From the NCBI GenBank assembly GCA_038400315.1, contig CP151667.1, forward strand, positions 4,599,174 through 4,663,173: 64,000 nt of DNA, written 5' to 3'. The stretch is from Isosphaeraceae bacterium EP7 (GTDB lineage Bacteria > Planctomycetota > Planctomycetia > Isosphaerales > Isosphaeraceae). The notes under the pieces are model-generated. The model was not told where the DNA came from. It made no database searches and worked only from the letters and a program-made list of their open reading frames with translations. Positions 28,188-36,628 of this stretch are shown one piece after another. The first letter of the stretch is position 1; every line of letters starts with the position of its first letter. The position numbers and the translations under genes are program-made.

Positions 28188-29660
28188 ATGCTCCGCCTTT
28201 ATAATACGCTGACCCAGGCCAAGGAACCGTTCCAGCCCGTCGTGCCCGGCGAGGTCGGGATGTACGTCTGCGGGCCGACGGTCTACTCCAAGAGCCACGT
28301 CGGTCACATGGTCGGGCCGGTCATCTTCGACACCGTCAAGCGATACCTCAGCTATCGCGGATATAAGGTGACCTGGGTCGTCAACATCACCGACGTTGAC
28401 GACAAGCTGATCGTCCAGGCGAAGAAAGAAGGGACTAGCGTCAAGGAGCTCGCCGAGCGCATTACCGGCGACTACCTCGATTGCCTGGCTTCCCTGGGCG
28501 TCGACGGCATCGACCACATGCCGCGCGCCACCGAGCACATCGCCGAGATCATCGAGATCAATCGGGGCCTCATCGAGAAGGGGTTCGCCTACGCGTCGGG
28601 CGGAGACGTTTATTTCGACGTTAGCCGCGCCCCCGAGTACGGCAAGCTCAGCCATCGTAACCCCGAGGACCTCGAGGCCGGCGCACGGATCGAGCCCAGC
28701 AGCCTGAAGCGGCACCCCGGCGACTTCGCGCTCTGGAAGGCCTCCAAAGAGGGCGAGCCCTTCTGGGAAAGCCCCTGGGGGCCCGGCCGACCGGGCTGGC
28801 ACATCGAATGCTCGGCCATGAGCATGAAGCTCCTCGGCCCGCACTTCGACATCCACGGCGGCGGCATCGACCTGGTCTTCCCCCACCACGAGAACGAGGT
28901 CGTACAGTCCGAGTCCTTCAGCGGCCAGCAATTCGCCACCTACTGGATGCATAACGGCCTGCTGACCAAGGAAGGCCGGAAGATCTCCAAGAGCGACCCC
29001 AACACGATCGTCCTGATGGCCGACCTGATGGCCAAGCACGACGCGGACACCATCCGTGGCCTGCTCCTGTCCAGCCACTATCGGAGCCCGATCGACTACG
29101 GCCCGACCCGGCTCGACGAGGTCGCACGCAGCTTCCAGGCGTTCCGCAACCTCTTCGAACGGTTCGAACGGATGACCGGCGAGTCGTTCTACACCCTGGA
29201 TGCGCCGAACCGAGAAGGGGAGGTTGGGCCCGAGGTCTCTACCGAGGTGTCCGACCGCCGCCGCGAGTTCCTCGAAGCGATGGACGACGACTTCAACACG
29301 GGGGCGGCCCTCGGCGAGCTGTTCGAGCTGGTCCGCACCCTGAATCGTCAGGCCGACGCCGACAAGCTCGAGACCGCCGGAGAGTCCGCATCCAGGGCCA
29401 CCTTCCGCGCCGGGATCGTGGTCTTGAAGGAACTCTGCCAGCTCCTCGGCCTCTTCGGCAAGCCGCCCGCCAGGGCCGAGGCCGCCGCCGACACCCTGAC
29501 GCCGGCCCTGCTCGACTTGCTGATGGACCTGCGAAAGCAAGTCCGGGCCAAGAAGGACTTCAGCCTCGCCGACTCGATCCGAGACCGCCTCGGCGAGCTC
29601 GGCGTGGTCCTCGAAGACCGTCCCGAGGGGACGCGCTGGAAGATCGAGCGAGGTTCCTGA
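28188..29660 (+). CDS. cysS: Cysteinyl-tRNA synthetase
   Basis: Class I aminoacyl-tRNA synthetase charging tRNA-Cys; 490 residues, normal length. The first zinc ligand is Cys28 in 'VCGPTVY'. The HIGH-box is HVGH (37-40). Further zinc ligands lie in 'GWHIECSAM' and in 'PHHENEVVQSE'. The KMSKS loop reads KISKS (about 265-269). The anticodon-binding helical domain fills the last 170 residues. An ATG start with the usual MLRLYNTLTQ opening leaves little doubt. A hairpin 16 nt after the stop may end the transcript before ruvC. Confidence 0.97.
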   Translation: MLRLYNTLTQAKEPFQPVVPGEVGMYVCGPTVYSKSHVGHMVGPVIFDTVKRYLSYRGYKVTWVVNITDVDDKLIVQAKKEGTSVKELAERITGDYLDCLASLGVDGIDHMPRATEHIAEIIEINRGLIEKGFAYASGGDVYFDVSRAPEYGKLSHRNPEDLEAGARIEPSSLKRHPGDFALWKASKEGEPFWESPWGPGRPGWHIECSAMSMKLLGPHFDIHGGGIDLVFPHHENEVVQSESFSGQQFATYWMHNGLLTKEGRKISKSDPNTIVLMADLMAKHDADTIRGLLLSSHYRSPIDYGPTRLDEVARSFQAFRNLFERFERMTGESFYTLDAPNREGEVGPEVSTEVSDRRREFLEAMDDDFNTGAALGELFELVRTLNRQADADKLETAGESASRATFRAGIVVLKELCQLLGLFGKPPARAEAAADTLTPALLDLLMDLRKQVRAKKDFSLADSIRDRLGELGVVLEDRPEGTRWKIERGS

Positions 29661-29675
29661 ACACGATCCTCAAGA

Positions 29676-29708
29676 CCATGCGGGCGGCTCGATTCGCCTC
29701 CCGCATGG
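29676..29708 (+). terminator. Possible intrinsic terminator after cysS
   Basis: A 9-bp perfect inverted repeat (CCATGCGGG at 29676-29684, CCCGCATGG at 29700-29708) begins 16 nt after the cysS stop. Its inner part can extend the stem past one mismatch. The following CCTGAGCATTTGTCT has only a weak T-run, so the call rests mainly on position and stem strength. Confidence 0.45.
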
Positions 29709-29818
29709 CCTGAGCATTTGTCTCCCACGGCTCGCCCTCGGATGCTACACTCTCCGTTGTAGGCCCGGGCCGACGCGGGTGCCGGCCGGCCGATCCCAGG
29801 GAAGGGAGCGACCCGACG

Positions 29819-30379
29819 ATGTTGACTTCCGCGCGAGCCGACATGGATGACACGACCCCGCATGCTCACCCCCGCCGAGTCCTGGGCATCGACCCTGGGC
29901 TGAACGTCACCGGCTACGCCGTCATCGAGCCGTCCCGGAGTGGGACGTTCGTCGTCGAGGCCGGGGTGATCCGCCCTCGCAAGCCCGCCGGTGCCGACGC
30001 CCTGGCAGCACGCCTGGCGGTGCTACATAACGGCGTCCTGGAGATTATCGACGCGTTCACGCCCGAATCGATGGCGCTGGAGCAGGTGCACAGCCACGTC
30101 AGGCACCCGCGCACCGCCATCTTGATGGCACACGCGCGAGGCGTGATCATGCTCGCCGCCGCCTTGCGGGGGATCCCCGTCTCGGGCTATGCCGCATCGA
30201 GAATCAAGGCGACGCTCACCGGCAGCGGCGCGGCCCCCAAGCTCCAGATGCAGCACGCCATCAGAACCGAACTGGGCCTCGACCAGCTCCCCGAGCCGCA
30301 CGACGTCGCCGATGCCTGCGCCGTGGCCATCTGCCATCTTCAGATCGGCCATATCTTGCGTACATTGCGCGATCATTAA
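29819..30379 (+). CDS. ruvC: Crossover junction endodeoxyribonuclease RuvC
   Basis: Holliday junction resolvase that cuts four-way junctions together with RuvAB. The acidic active site is complete: Asp25 in 'VLGIDPGLNVTGYAV', Glu88 in 'MALEQVHSH', and His161/Asp162/Asp165 in 'PHDVADACAVAICH'. The 186-residue length is slightly long because of an N-terminal extension of about 20 residues. GGGAG lies 10 nt before the ATG at 29819. An internal ATG at 29843 would give a shorter product closer to the usual length. No ruvA or ruvB gene is adjacent. Confidence 0.95.
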   Translation: MLTSARADMDDTTPHAHPRRVLGIDPGLNVTGYAVIEPSRSGTFVVEAGVIRPRKPAGADALAARLAVLHNGVLEIIDAFTPESMALEQVHSHVRHPRTAILMAHARGVIMLAAALRGIPVSGYAASRIKATLTGSGAAPKLQMQHAIRTELGLDQLPEPHDVADACAVAICHLQIGHILRTLRDH

Positions 30380-30404
30380 TCTCCGCGCAGGCCGCCTGAT
30401 CGAC

Positions 30405-30806
30405 TTATGCGGTCTCGGGCAACGAGTACTCGAAGCGGTATGAGTGCGCGTCGTCCGTGATTTCGATGGCCATCACTCCGGCGAGCCCGGCAAGCTCGCC
30501 GGTTCCCGAGTCGGGCACGACAGTCACGAGCAGATGTGGAACCCCTCGATCCATCGTCCCGCTGTGCTGGAGCGCGAAGCTGCCTTCACGCCCGCTCAAG
30601 GTCCCCGTGACGCGCTCCATCGCGACGTAGCCGGCCGATCCGCGTTCGGTGCGGAGGGCCAGCATCTCGCCCTTGCTGGTGGCCGCCAGGTCGCCTTGGA
30701 ACTGCTTGTCGATGGCGAGCCTGCCGACTCCCGGGTCGCCGACACCCTCGACCGGCGCCTGCGGAGAGAGCTTCACCAGGAATAGCCCGCTTGCATGTGT
30801 CGCCAT
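30405..30806 (-). CDS. DUF3224 domain protein
   Basis: A 133-residue cytoplasmic protein of the DUF3224 family, a small beta-barrel group of unknown function. The start at 30806 is set by AGGAGG 5 nt upstream. Family features are 'LAIDKQFQGDLAATSKGEML', 'GSAGYVAMERVTGTL', 'SFALQHSGTMDRG' and 'VVPDSGTGELAGLAGVMAI'. It converges on ruvC with 25 bp between the stops. No neighbour suggests a role. Confidence 0.88.
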   Translation of the reverse strand: MATHASGLFLVKLSPQAPVEGVGDPGVGRLAIDKQFQGDLAATSKGEMLALRTERGSAGYVAMERVTGTLSGREGSFALQHSGTMDRGVPHLLVTVVPDSGTGELAGLAGVMAIEITDDAHSYRFEYSLPETA

Positions 30807-30983
30807 CACATCCTCCTGTTCGCATGGACAGAGGCCCGGAGGATAAACGACGCTGAGGCTCACGGGCAAGGTCGTCTCGTCCCGATCAACGGTCGGGAAT
30901 CCAGGGGCGCATGCAAACGGCCCGCGTCCATCCGGGGTCGGAGGGCGCGGGCCGTCGTCGCTGAGTCGGGGGCGATTCTCGGC

Positions 30984-31445
30984 TCAGCCCAGCAGCGTCT
31001 TGACGACGCCGGCGAGGTCGTTGCCGGTCTCGGTCAGGCTGTAGAAGTTGTTCTTGCCCGAGCGGCGCGGGGCGATGACGCCGCCGTGGCGGAGCAGGGC
31101 CAGGTGGTGGCTGACGGCCGGCTGGCTCTGGCTCAGGCGGTCGCAGAGCGCGCCGACATGCTGCTCACCTTCGGACAGGATCAGGATGACCTGAAGGCGG
31201 GTCGGGTCGCTGACGTGCTTCAGCAAGGTGGAGGCGCGCCGGGCCTTCTGCAGGCTTTGGGCCTCGGCGGTCGCCTTGGCCTTCTTCACGGACGCCTTGA
31301 TGGCGGGGGCCTTCTTGGGGGCGGCCTTGACGGCGGGGGCCGGGGCCGGCGCGGCGGCCTTCGGTGTGGCGGCCTTGGCGGCCGCCTTGGGTGCGGCGAC
31401 CGGTGCGGGCTGGGCTTGCTTGGCGGCGGCCTTGGTCGGGGGCAT
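30984..31445 (-). CDS. ArsR-family winged-helix regulator with Ala/Lys/Pro-rich N-terminal tail
   Basis: A 153-residue DNA-binding protein in two parts. Residues 1 to about 65 are a low-complexity tail almost only of Ala, Lys and Pro (repeats like PKAAAKAA and VKAAPKKA), similar in composition to histone H1-like tails. Residues about 68-153 are an ArsR/HTH_5 winged helix: 'LLKHVSDPTRLQVILILSEGE', recognition helix 'SQSQPAVSHHLALLRHGGVI', wing 'PRRSGKNNFYSLTETG'. Only one Cys occurs in the region where metal-sensing ArsR proteins have CxC, so metal sensing is doubtful. The start at 31445 has AGGAGC 8 nt upstream; earlier Met codons lack a ribosome site. Confidence 0.85.
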   Translation of the reverse strand: MPPTKAAAKQAQPAPVAAPKAAAKAATPKAAAPAPAPAVKAAPKKAPAIKASVKKAKATAEAQSLQKARRASTLLKHVSDPTRLQVILILSEGEQHVGALCDRLSQSQPAVSHHLALLRHGGVIAPRRSGKNNFYSLTETGNDLAGVVKTLLG

Positions 31446-31802
31446 CGCGTGAGGCTCCTGGTTCCGGGACGTCGTCATCATCGGCGGGTGTCGATCATGC
31501 GGAGGTCGGTCCCGGGCGTACATTCCATCTCGTCGATCGGTAGGACAAGCAATGTCCGCGCCGGGGACACGCGAGAGTCTCGTGGCCCGGCACACCGCCG
31601 ACGTGCCGGCCGTCTTCTGTGGACAGTCCATGCATCGGTGGCGGTTAGCTACTTCCAATCTAGCACGCGTCGTGGAATAGACAATATCAATCTTCTAAAT
31701 GGTCAATGGTCTAAGACCTTTCAGACGTCATGGTCCCTCATGAGTCGATCTTTGGGGCGTGAGGGCCTTCCGAGACGGCCCGATTCCTCCATGCGACGGC
31801 CT
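31446..31802. promoter_or_regulatory. Intergenic region upstream of the ArsR regulator, with AT-rich island and small palindrome
   Basis: About 355 bp. An AT-rich island (about 31650-31725) stands out from the GC-rich background and contains the perfect 5-bp palindrome GGTCT-A-AGACC (31708-31718) and TTGACC on the minus strand (31701-31706). It could hold the promoter and operator of the regulator, but I cannot assign a good -10 box. No gene is seen. Confidence 0.35.
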
Positions 31803-32753
31803 CTAGGGCAGCAGGCTCGCGACCGTCTTGAGCATCTCGGGGGCGGTCCATTCGTTGGCCGTGCCACCCACGTCCAGGCGGGCTAGCCGGCCGTCGGGGC
31901 CGATGACCGCCGTCGTCAAGTTATGGATGATCTCGTCTTTCGTCGGCCCATACATCAGGCCCAAGGGGGCGGCAACCTTCGACAGTTCCTCGTGCTGGGC
32001 GACCGCGAAGGTCCAGAGCGGAGGCGCGGCGCCCTGCAATTTCGCGTGCTTGGACAGCACCTCGGGCGTGTCGTGCTCGGGGTCGAAGCTTATCGACAGC
32101 AGCCTGACCTTCTCAGCACGGCCCGAGACCGCGCCGACCAGAGATGCAAGCGCCGAGAATCGCCGATCCATCGCCGGGCAGAAGTTCGGCAGCGGGCATC
32201 TCGTGTAGATAAACGTCAGCACCACCACCTTCCCGCGCAACTCCGACAGCCTCAGCGGCTTCCCCTCCTGAGTCGTCAACGCGAAATCGGGGACTTCCTG
32301 CCCGATTTCGAGCCGCGCGGGGGTCGCCTTCAGCGTCGCCCCGCCCTTGCCCAGGTTCAGGGTCATGGTGGGCGGTGGGGCCATCTCGGTCACTTCGAGC
32401 TTCGTCAGGAAGGAGTCGTCCCCCTTCACCGCGAGCGTCCCGGCGACCTTGTCACCCACCTGCACGTCGTCCAGCAGGGCCTTGTCGCGGACCCGGAACG
32501 GCATCGTCATCGAGGGCATGTACCCATCGATCGCCTCGTGCTTGATCGTCACGCCGAGCGTCGCGGGGTCAACTGCCCTGACGATTCCCACAACCGGATA
32601 GTCGAATTCCGCGGCCTTTTTAACCACGCTTTCGACCTTGGGCGCGGGGGCAGCCGCGTCGCCGCAGCCGCTAAATCCTGCCAGAACGCATGCCGATGCC
32701 AGGCCATGTTGAACCATCGAGTGCCTTGACATTATCACTTTGAGCAAGCGCAT
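31803..32753 (-). CDS. CusF-like copper-binding domain fused to SCO1/SenC thioredoxin-fold protein, probable lipoprotein
   Basis: A 316-residue exported copper protein. The N-terminus ends in a lipobox-like 'LAGFSGC' with Cys30, suggesting a membrane-anchored lipoprotein. Residues 52-123 form a CusF-like beta-barrel with candidate ligands His72 and the Met pair of 'GYMPSMTMPF' (Met82, Met84). Residues 150-316 are a SCO1/SenC domain with Cys186 and Cys192 in 'TRCPLPNFCP' and the copper His277 in 'EIIHNLTTAVIG'. SCO proteins deliver copper to cytochrome oxidase CuA. The spacing between the two Cys (five residues) is wider than the usual CxxxC. It ends a minus-strand pair, 6 bp after the creatininase gene. 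Confidence 0.87.
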   Translation of the reverse strand: MRLLKVIMSRHSMVQHGLASACVLAGFSGCGDAAAPAPKVESVVKKAAEFDYPVVGIVRAVDPATLGVTIKHEAIDGYMPSMTMPFRVRDKALLDDVQVGDKVAGTLAVKGDDSFLTKLEVTEMAPPPTMTLNLGKGGATLKATPARLEIGQEVPDFALTTQEGKPLRLSELRGKVVVLTFIYTRCPLPNFCPAMDRRFSALASLVGAVSGRAEKVRLLSISFDPEHDTPEVLSKHAKLQGAAPPLWTFAVAQHEELSKVAAPLGLMYGPTKDEIIHNLTTAVIGPDGRLARLDVGGTANEWTAPEMLKTVASLLP

Positions 32754-32759
32754 CTCGCC

Positions 32760-33527
32760 TCAATAAGGGAATCGTTCGTCCGCCGGCGAGGCCGACAGCT
32801 CGATCAGGAAATCCGCAAGCCGGCCGACGACCACCTCCGTCATCGCCCGGCCCTTCTCCGCCGACGCGGGCCGAGGGTCGCCGGCCCCGCTGTTCGTCGT
32901 CAAGAGGTGCCAGGGGCGGGTGATGTCCACCCAGCCATTGTTCACCGCCTCGAACCGCGTCGCCGCCATCGTCCCGGCGTCGGCCTGCTCGCTGAAGACC
33001 AGGGCCGGCGCGTGCGCCAGCATCATGCTCGTCTCCATCTCACCGGCGTGGTCGCCCGGGTCTTCGAAGATCTCCGAGTCCTTCCCCTTGGCGGCCCGCC
33101 ACCAGTTGCACAGGAACAGGTGCACAGGTGACTTCGAGAATTGCTCGCGCAAGACCCACTTCAGGTCATTCCCCCCGTGCCCGTTGAGCAGGAGGCACTT
33201 GCGGATCCCGTGCACGGCCAGCGAGTCCACCACGTCGACGATCACGCGCGCGACCGTCGACGGGTCGAGGTTGATCGCCAGCGGGAACCGCATCTGGTTG
33301 GTCTCGGTGCCGAACGGGATCGTCGGCAGCCGCAGCACCCTGGCGCCCTTCGCGTGGGCCCTTTCGCAGGCCAGGTCGGCCACCGCGTCCACCTGATAGG
33401 TGTCGGTCCCATAGGGAAGGTGCAGGTTGTGGGGCTCGGTGGCTCCCAGCGGCAGGACGGCCACCTCGAAGGGGGGGGCGTCCTTCACGGCCTGGTAGTT
33501 TAACTCGGCGAGGTGCCAGGGACGCAT
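32760..33527 (-). CDS. Creatininase family protein
   Basis: A 255-residue metal-dependent amidohydrolase of the creatininase/FAPy-deformylase-like family. The start at 33527 (MRPWHLAELNYQAV) is where similarity begins; the 60 upstream codons are not protein-like. Metal-site motifs are present: Glu/His in 'LGATEPHNLHLPYGTD', the Asp of that motif, 'LLNGHGGN', and the Glu of 'GDHAGEMETSMML'. The reaction may be ring opening of a cyclic amide, but many planctomycete members are uncharacterised. It is divergent from the glutamate dehydrogenase gene and only 6 bp ahead of the CusF-SCO gene, so the two are probably cotranscribed. Confidence 0.9.
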   Translation of the reverse strand: MRPWHLAELNYQAVKDAPPFEVAVLPLGATEPHNLHLPYGTDTYQVDAVADLACERAHAKGARVLRLPTIPFGTETNQMRFPLAINLDPSTVARVIVDVVDSLAVHGIRKCLLLNGHGGNDLKWVLREQFSKSPVHLFLCNWWRAAKGKDSEIFEDPGDHAGEMETSMMLAHAPALVFSEQADAGTMAATRFEAVNNGWVDITRPWHLLTTNSGAGDPRPASAEKGRAMTEVVVGRLADFLIELSASPADERFPY

Positions 33528-33687
33528 AAGTCGGCGGGCTCGCGTGGTGTCGGCATTGGGACGGGCCACCCGCGCGTTGCGGGTGTGCGTCGTGGTCCGG
33601 TAGGATCTGTGGGCGGCGCCGAGGCCATCGCACCCCGTTGCGGTTGCGCCGCTCCCACGATCACTTGATACGGAGATCAACCGCCCG

Positions 33688-34917
33688 ATGCAAGCCTTCG
33701 AGGCCACGAACCTCTATTTCGACCGAGCGGCCAGGCTGCTCGACCTCTCCGACAACACCCGCACCATGCTCATCGTCCCCGACCGCGAGCTGCGCGTCGA
33801 GGTCGCCATCGAGATGGACTCAGGCCAGATCGGCAACTTCATCGGCTACCGCGTCCAGCACGACAACGCACGCGGGCCGTTCAAGGGGGGGCTCCGCTAC
33901 CATCCCCACGTCGACGTCGACGAGGCCCGTTCGCTCGCCAGCTTGATGACCTGGAAGACGGCCGTCGTCGATCTCCCCTACGGCGGGGCCAAGGGGGGCA
34001 TCAACTGCGACCCTTCGAAACTCTCGCGCGGCGAACTCGAGCGCGTCACGCGCCGGTTCACCCAGCAGATCCACGACTTCATCGGCCCCGACAAGGACAT
34101 CCCGGCCCCCGACGTCGGCACCGACGGCCAGGTGATGGCCTGGATCATGAACGAATACAGCAAGTTCCACGGGTTCCATCCCGCCGTCGTCACCGGCAAG
34201 CCGGTCGAGTACCACGGCTCGGCCGGCCGAGAGGCCGCAACCGGCTACGGGGTCGCCCTCATCTGCCGAGAGGCCCTCAAGCGCGAAGACCGCGAGGTCG
34301 CCGGCACCTCCTTCGCCCTCCAGGGCTACGGCAACGTCGGCAGCTTCGCGGCGCGCTTCCTCCACCGGATGGGAGGCAAGATCGTCGCCGTCTCCGACGC
34401 CTTCGGCGCCCTGCTCAACCCGCAAGGTATCGACATCCCCGCCCTCGACGCCCACGTCGCCGCCCATCGCAAGGTCATCGGCTTCGGAGGAGCCAAGGCC
34501 GGCTCCAACCACGACCTCCTGACCATGCCCGTCGACGTCCTCATCCCGGCCGCCCTCGGCGGAGTCTTCGACGCCAAGCTCGCCCGAGAGGTCAAGGCCA
34601 CCATGATCGTCGAGGCCGCCAACGGCCCCACCTGGCCCGAGGCCGACGACGTCTTCCACGAGCGAGGCATCACTGTCGTCCCCGACATCCTCGCCAACGC
34701 CGGCGGCGTCATCGTCAGCTACTTCGAGTGGGTCCAGAACCTCCAGCACTTCCGCTGGCCCCTCGAACAGATCCAACGCGAGCAGGAAACCCGGATGGTC
34801 GAGAGCTTCGACAAGGTCTACGAGACCGCCAAGAAAAAGTCCGTCAGCCTCCGAACCGCCGCCTTCCTCGTCGCCATCTCTCGGGTGGGGCGTGCGCGGG
34901 TCCTGGGTGGGATCTGA
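33688..34917 (+). CDS. Glutamate dehydrogenase (Glu/Leu/Phe/Val dehydrogenase family)
   Basis: Oxidative deamination of glutamate, or reductive amination of 2-oxoglutarate, with NAD(P). The 409-residue length is typical of the short hexameric class. Substrate-binding 'GPFKGGLRYHP' and catalytic 'PYGGAKGG' with Lys102 are present. 'PAPDVGTDGQVMAWIMNEY' supplies the catalytic Asp. The nucleotide-binding loop is 'LQGYGNVGS' (about 210). No single residue decides between NAD and NADP. An ATG start with no upstream alternative; monocistronic, or followed 15 bp later by a small unknown gene. Confidence 0.95.
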   Translation: MQAFEATNLYFDRAARLLDLSDNTRTMLIVPDRELRVEVAIEMDSGQIGNFIGYRVQHDNARGPFKGGLRYHPHVDVDEARSLASLMTWKTAVVDLPYGGAKGGINCDPSKLSRGELERVTRRFTQQIHDFIGPDKDIPAPDVGTDGQVMAWIMNEYSKFHGFHPAVVTGKPVEYHGSAGREAATGYGVALICREALKREDREVAGTSFALQGYGNVGSFAARFLHRMGGKIVAVSDAFGALLNPQGIDIPALDAHVAAHRKVIGFGGAKAGSNHDLLTMPVDVLIPAALGGVFDAKLAREVKATMIVEAANGPTWPEADDVFHERGITVVPDILANAGGVIVSYFEWVQNLQHFRWPLEQIQREQETRMVESFDKVYETAKKKSVSLRTAAFLVAISRVGRARVLGGI

Positions 34918-34932
34918 GCGAGGAAGAAGCCG

Positions 34933-35205
34933 ATGGCGACTCCGTCGCGGATCGACCACGAATTCACGCTGACGCTCGGGGGTTTTCCGAAGGCGGGGAC
35001 GAAGGCCGCCTTCCGGGAAATCGCCGAGATCCTCATCGTTGGAACAATGCATGACGCCGCCCCGACTCTCCGGGACGGACGCATCTACGTCAACTTCTGC
35101 CGCAAGGCCGCGACGATTCGGGCCGCGGTCTCATCAGCCCTGCGAGACGTCGAGAGGCTCGGCCTGACCACGGTCAACATTGAAATCCACATCATTCATG
35201 ACTGA
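34933..35205 (+). CDS. Small hypothetical protein
   Basis: A 90-residue cytoplasmic protein with no recognised domain. The composition is normal for a folded alpha/beta protein: 'HEFTLTLGGFPKAGTKAAFREIAEIL', 'DGRIYVNFCRKAATIRAAVSSALRDVERLGL', then a C-terminal beta strand 'TTVNIEIHIIHD'. It follows the glutamate dehydrogenase gene by 15 bp on the same strand, with AGGAAGAAG as ribosome site. Its last 14 bp overlap the stop end of the next, oppositely oriented, small gene. I do not recognise the family. Confidence 0.6.
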   Translation: MATPSRIDHEFTLTLGGFPKAGTKAAFREIAEILIVGTMHDAAPTLRDGRIYVNFCRKAATIRAAVSSALRDVERLGLTTVNIEIHIIHD

Positions 35206-35551
35206 ACCGAGCGATCCAACCCTCGTCCGAATAAAGCTCCCCGCACAGTCCATCGGAGATCTCTCTCAGGTCGGACACTGTCTGGTCGCCAAGTTCAATG
35301 GAGACCCTCAGGTCTTCTTCTTGCTCGAGCAGCCAAAGGAGATTGTGAATAGTTCGATCGACGCTTTCTGACACGAGAGTCATCGCGAATTCTCGATCGC
35401 TCGGAGACATTTGCGACAGGCGAGCATGGATATTTACGGATTCCTCTCCTTTCATTCGTCCATCTTCGATCATCTTCAACTGTTGGATCGTCTGGTCACG
35501 AACATGTTCCATGAGCAACTTACCAAACAGGTCCAAAGCGGCTTTCGACAT
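35192..35551 (-). CDS. Small hypothetical protein, helical
   Basis: A 119-residue protein with no recognised domain, lower in GC than its neighbours. The first 75 residues look like two or three amphipathic helices ('KAALDLFGKLLMEHVRDQTIQQLKMI', 'LSQMSPSDREFAMTLVSESVDRTIHNLLWLLEQ'), and the rest is acidic ('DLRVSIELGDQTVSDLREISDGLCGELYSDEGW'). The style resembles immunity or antitoxin proteins, but nothing specific supports this. Its 3' end overlaps that of the preceding plus-strand gene by 14 bp. Confidence that it is a real gene is moderate. Confidence 0.6.
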   Translation of the reverse strand: MSKAALDLFGKLLMEHVRDQTIQQLKMIEDGRMKGEESVNIHARLSQMSPSDREFAMTLVSESVDRTIHNLLWLLEQEEDLRVSIELGDQTVSDLREISDGLCGELYSDEGWIARFSHE

Positions 35552-35636
35552 CGTTGCTTACCTTAACTTGGAATCCAACGCTCTTGCCACGAAAGAACCC
35601 CGGTTTACCCCGTCAGGTTGATGACAGAGACTACGC

Positions 35637-36587
35637 TCAGCATTCAGATCTGCACCAATCGACATACCGACGAATGCCCTCTGCAAACACGGTTGACGGC
35701 GAATATCCAAGATCTGCGGCGGCCCGGCTAATATCCGCGCACGTCATCCGCACGTCGCCAGGCTGCTCGGGCTTTCGTTCGATGATCGGCTCTCGGCCGA
35801 CGGCGCGGCCGATGGTCGCGATCATCTCCGAGAGGGCCACCGGATTGGTGTTCCCAAGATTATAAATGTGGTAGCCCGAGCATTCTTCGATCGCGCGGAC
35901 GACGCCGTCGACGATGTCCTCGACGAAGGTGTAGTCGCGTTTGGTCGATCCGTCGCCGAACATGGGGACGGGTTCGCCCCGCTCGATGAGGGCGGTGAAC
36001 TTGGCGATGGCCAGGTCGGGTCGGTTGCGGGGTCCGTAGGCGGTGAAGAAGCGGAGTCCGGTGGTGGGCAAGGCGTGGAGGTGGTGGAAGGTGTGGGCGA
36101 GTAGTTCGCAGGCTTTCTTGGTTGCGGCGTAGGGGCTGACCGGGTTGTCGACTGAGTCGCTCTCGCGGAAGGGGGCGTTGTCGCGGTCGCCGTAGACGCT
36201 GGAGCTGGACGCGTAGACGAATTTGGGGAGGGTCGAGAGGCGTGATGCGGCCTCGAGGAGGTTCACCGTCCCGGTCACGTTCACGTCGGCGTACAGCGAG
36301 GGCTGCTCGATGCTCGGGCGCACGCCGGCCCTGGCGGCGAGGTGGACGACCGCGTCGGGCCTGATCTCATCGAAGATCTTGTCCATCAGCGGCTTGTCGC
36401 GGATGTCGCCCTGGATCAGGCGGAAACGTTCGTGGCCCATCGCGGCGGACAGGTTTCGGCGCTTGGTCGCCTCGGCATAGAACCCGTCGAAATTGTCGAG
36501 CGCCACCACCTCGCCGCCATCGGCGAGCAGGCGGTCGACGAGGGTCGAGCCGATGAATCCGGCCCCGCCGGTGACGATCGTCCGCAT
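35637..36587 (-). CDS. NAD-dependent sugar-nucleotide epimerase (UDP-glucuronate 4-epimerase-like)
   Basis: A 316-residue short-chain dehydrogenase/reductase of the extended epimerase type. The glycine-rich NAD motif is 'VTGGAGFIGS' (5-14). The active-site residues are the Ser stretch 'YASSSSVYGD' and Tyr153/Lys157 in 'SPYAATKKACE'. The C-terminal 'FTAYGPRNRPDLAI' and 'MFGDGSTKRDYTFVEDIVDGV' are typical of UDP-glucuronate 4-epimerases and UDP-glucose 4-epimerases. It probably supplies activated sugars for polysaccharide or O-glycan synthesis. The start at 36587 is the conserved MRTIVTGG. It is 41 bp downstream of the large secreted protein gene on the same strand. Confidence 0.92.
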   Translation of the reverse strand: MRTIVTGGAGFIGSTLVDRLLADGGEVVALDNFDGFYAEATKRRNLSAAMGHERFRLIQGDIRDKPLMDKIFDEIRPDAVVHLAARAGVRPSIEQPSLYADVNVTGTVNLLEAASRLSTLPKFVYASSSSVYGDRDNAPFRESDSVDNPVSPYAATKKACELLAHTFHHLHALPTTGLRFFTAYGPRNRPDLAIAKFTALIERGEPVPMFGDGSTKRDYTFVEDIVDGVVRAIEECSGYHIYNLGNTNPVALSEMIATIGRAVGREPIIERKPEQPGDVRMTCADISRAAADLGYSPSTVFAEGIRRYVDWCRSEC

Positions 36588-36628
36588 GGTCGCGCCCCTC
36601 GTGCCCAGTCGAATCAAATCAAATCGGA

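Noticed and set aside
27816-29540. 574-codon minus-strand open frame
   Set aside because: Antisense to cysS and ispF; codon-bias shadow of GC-rich genes.
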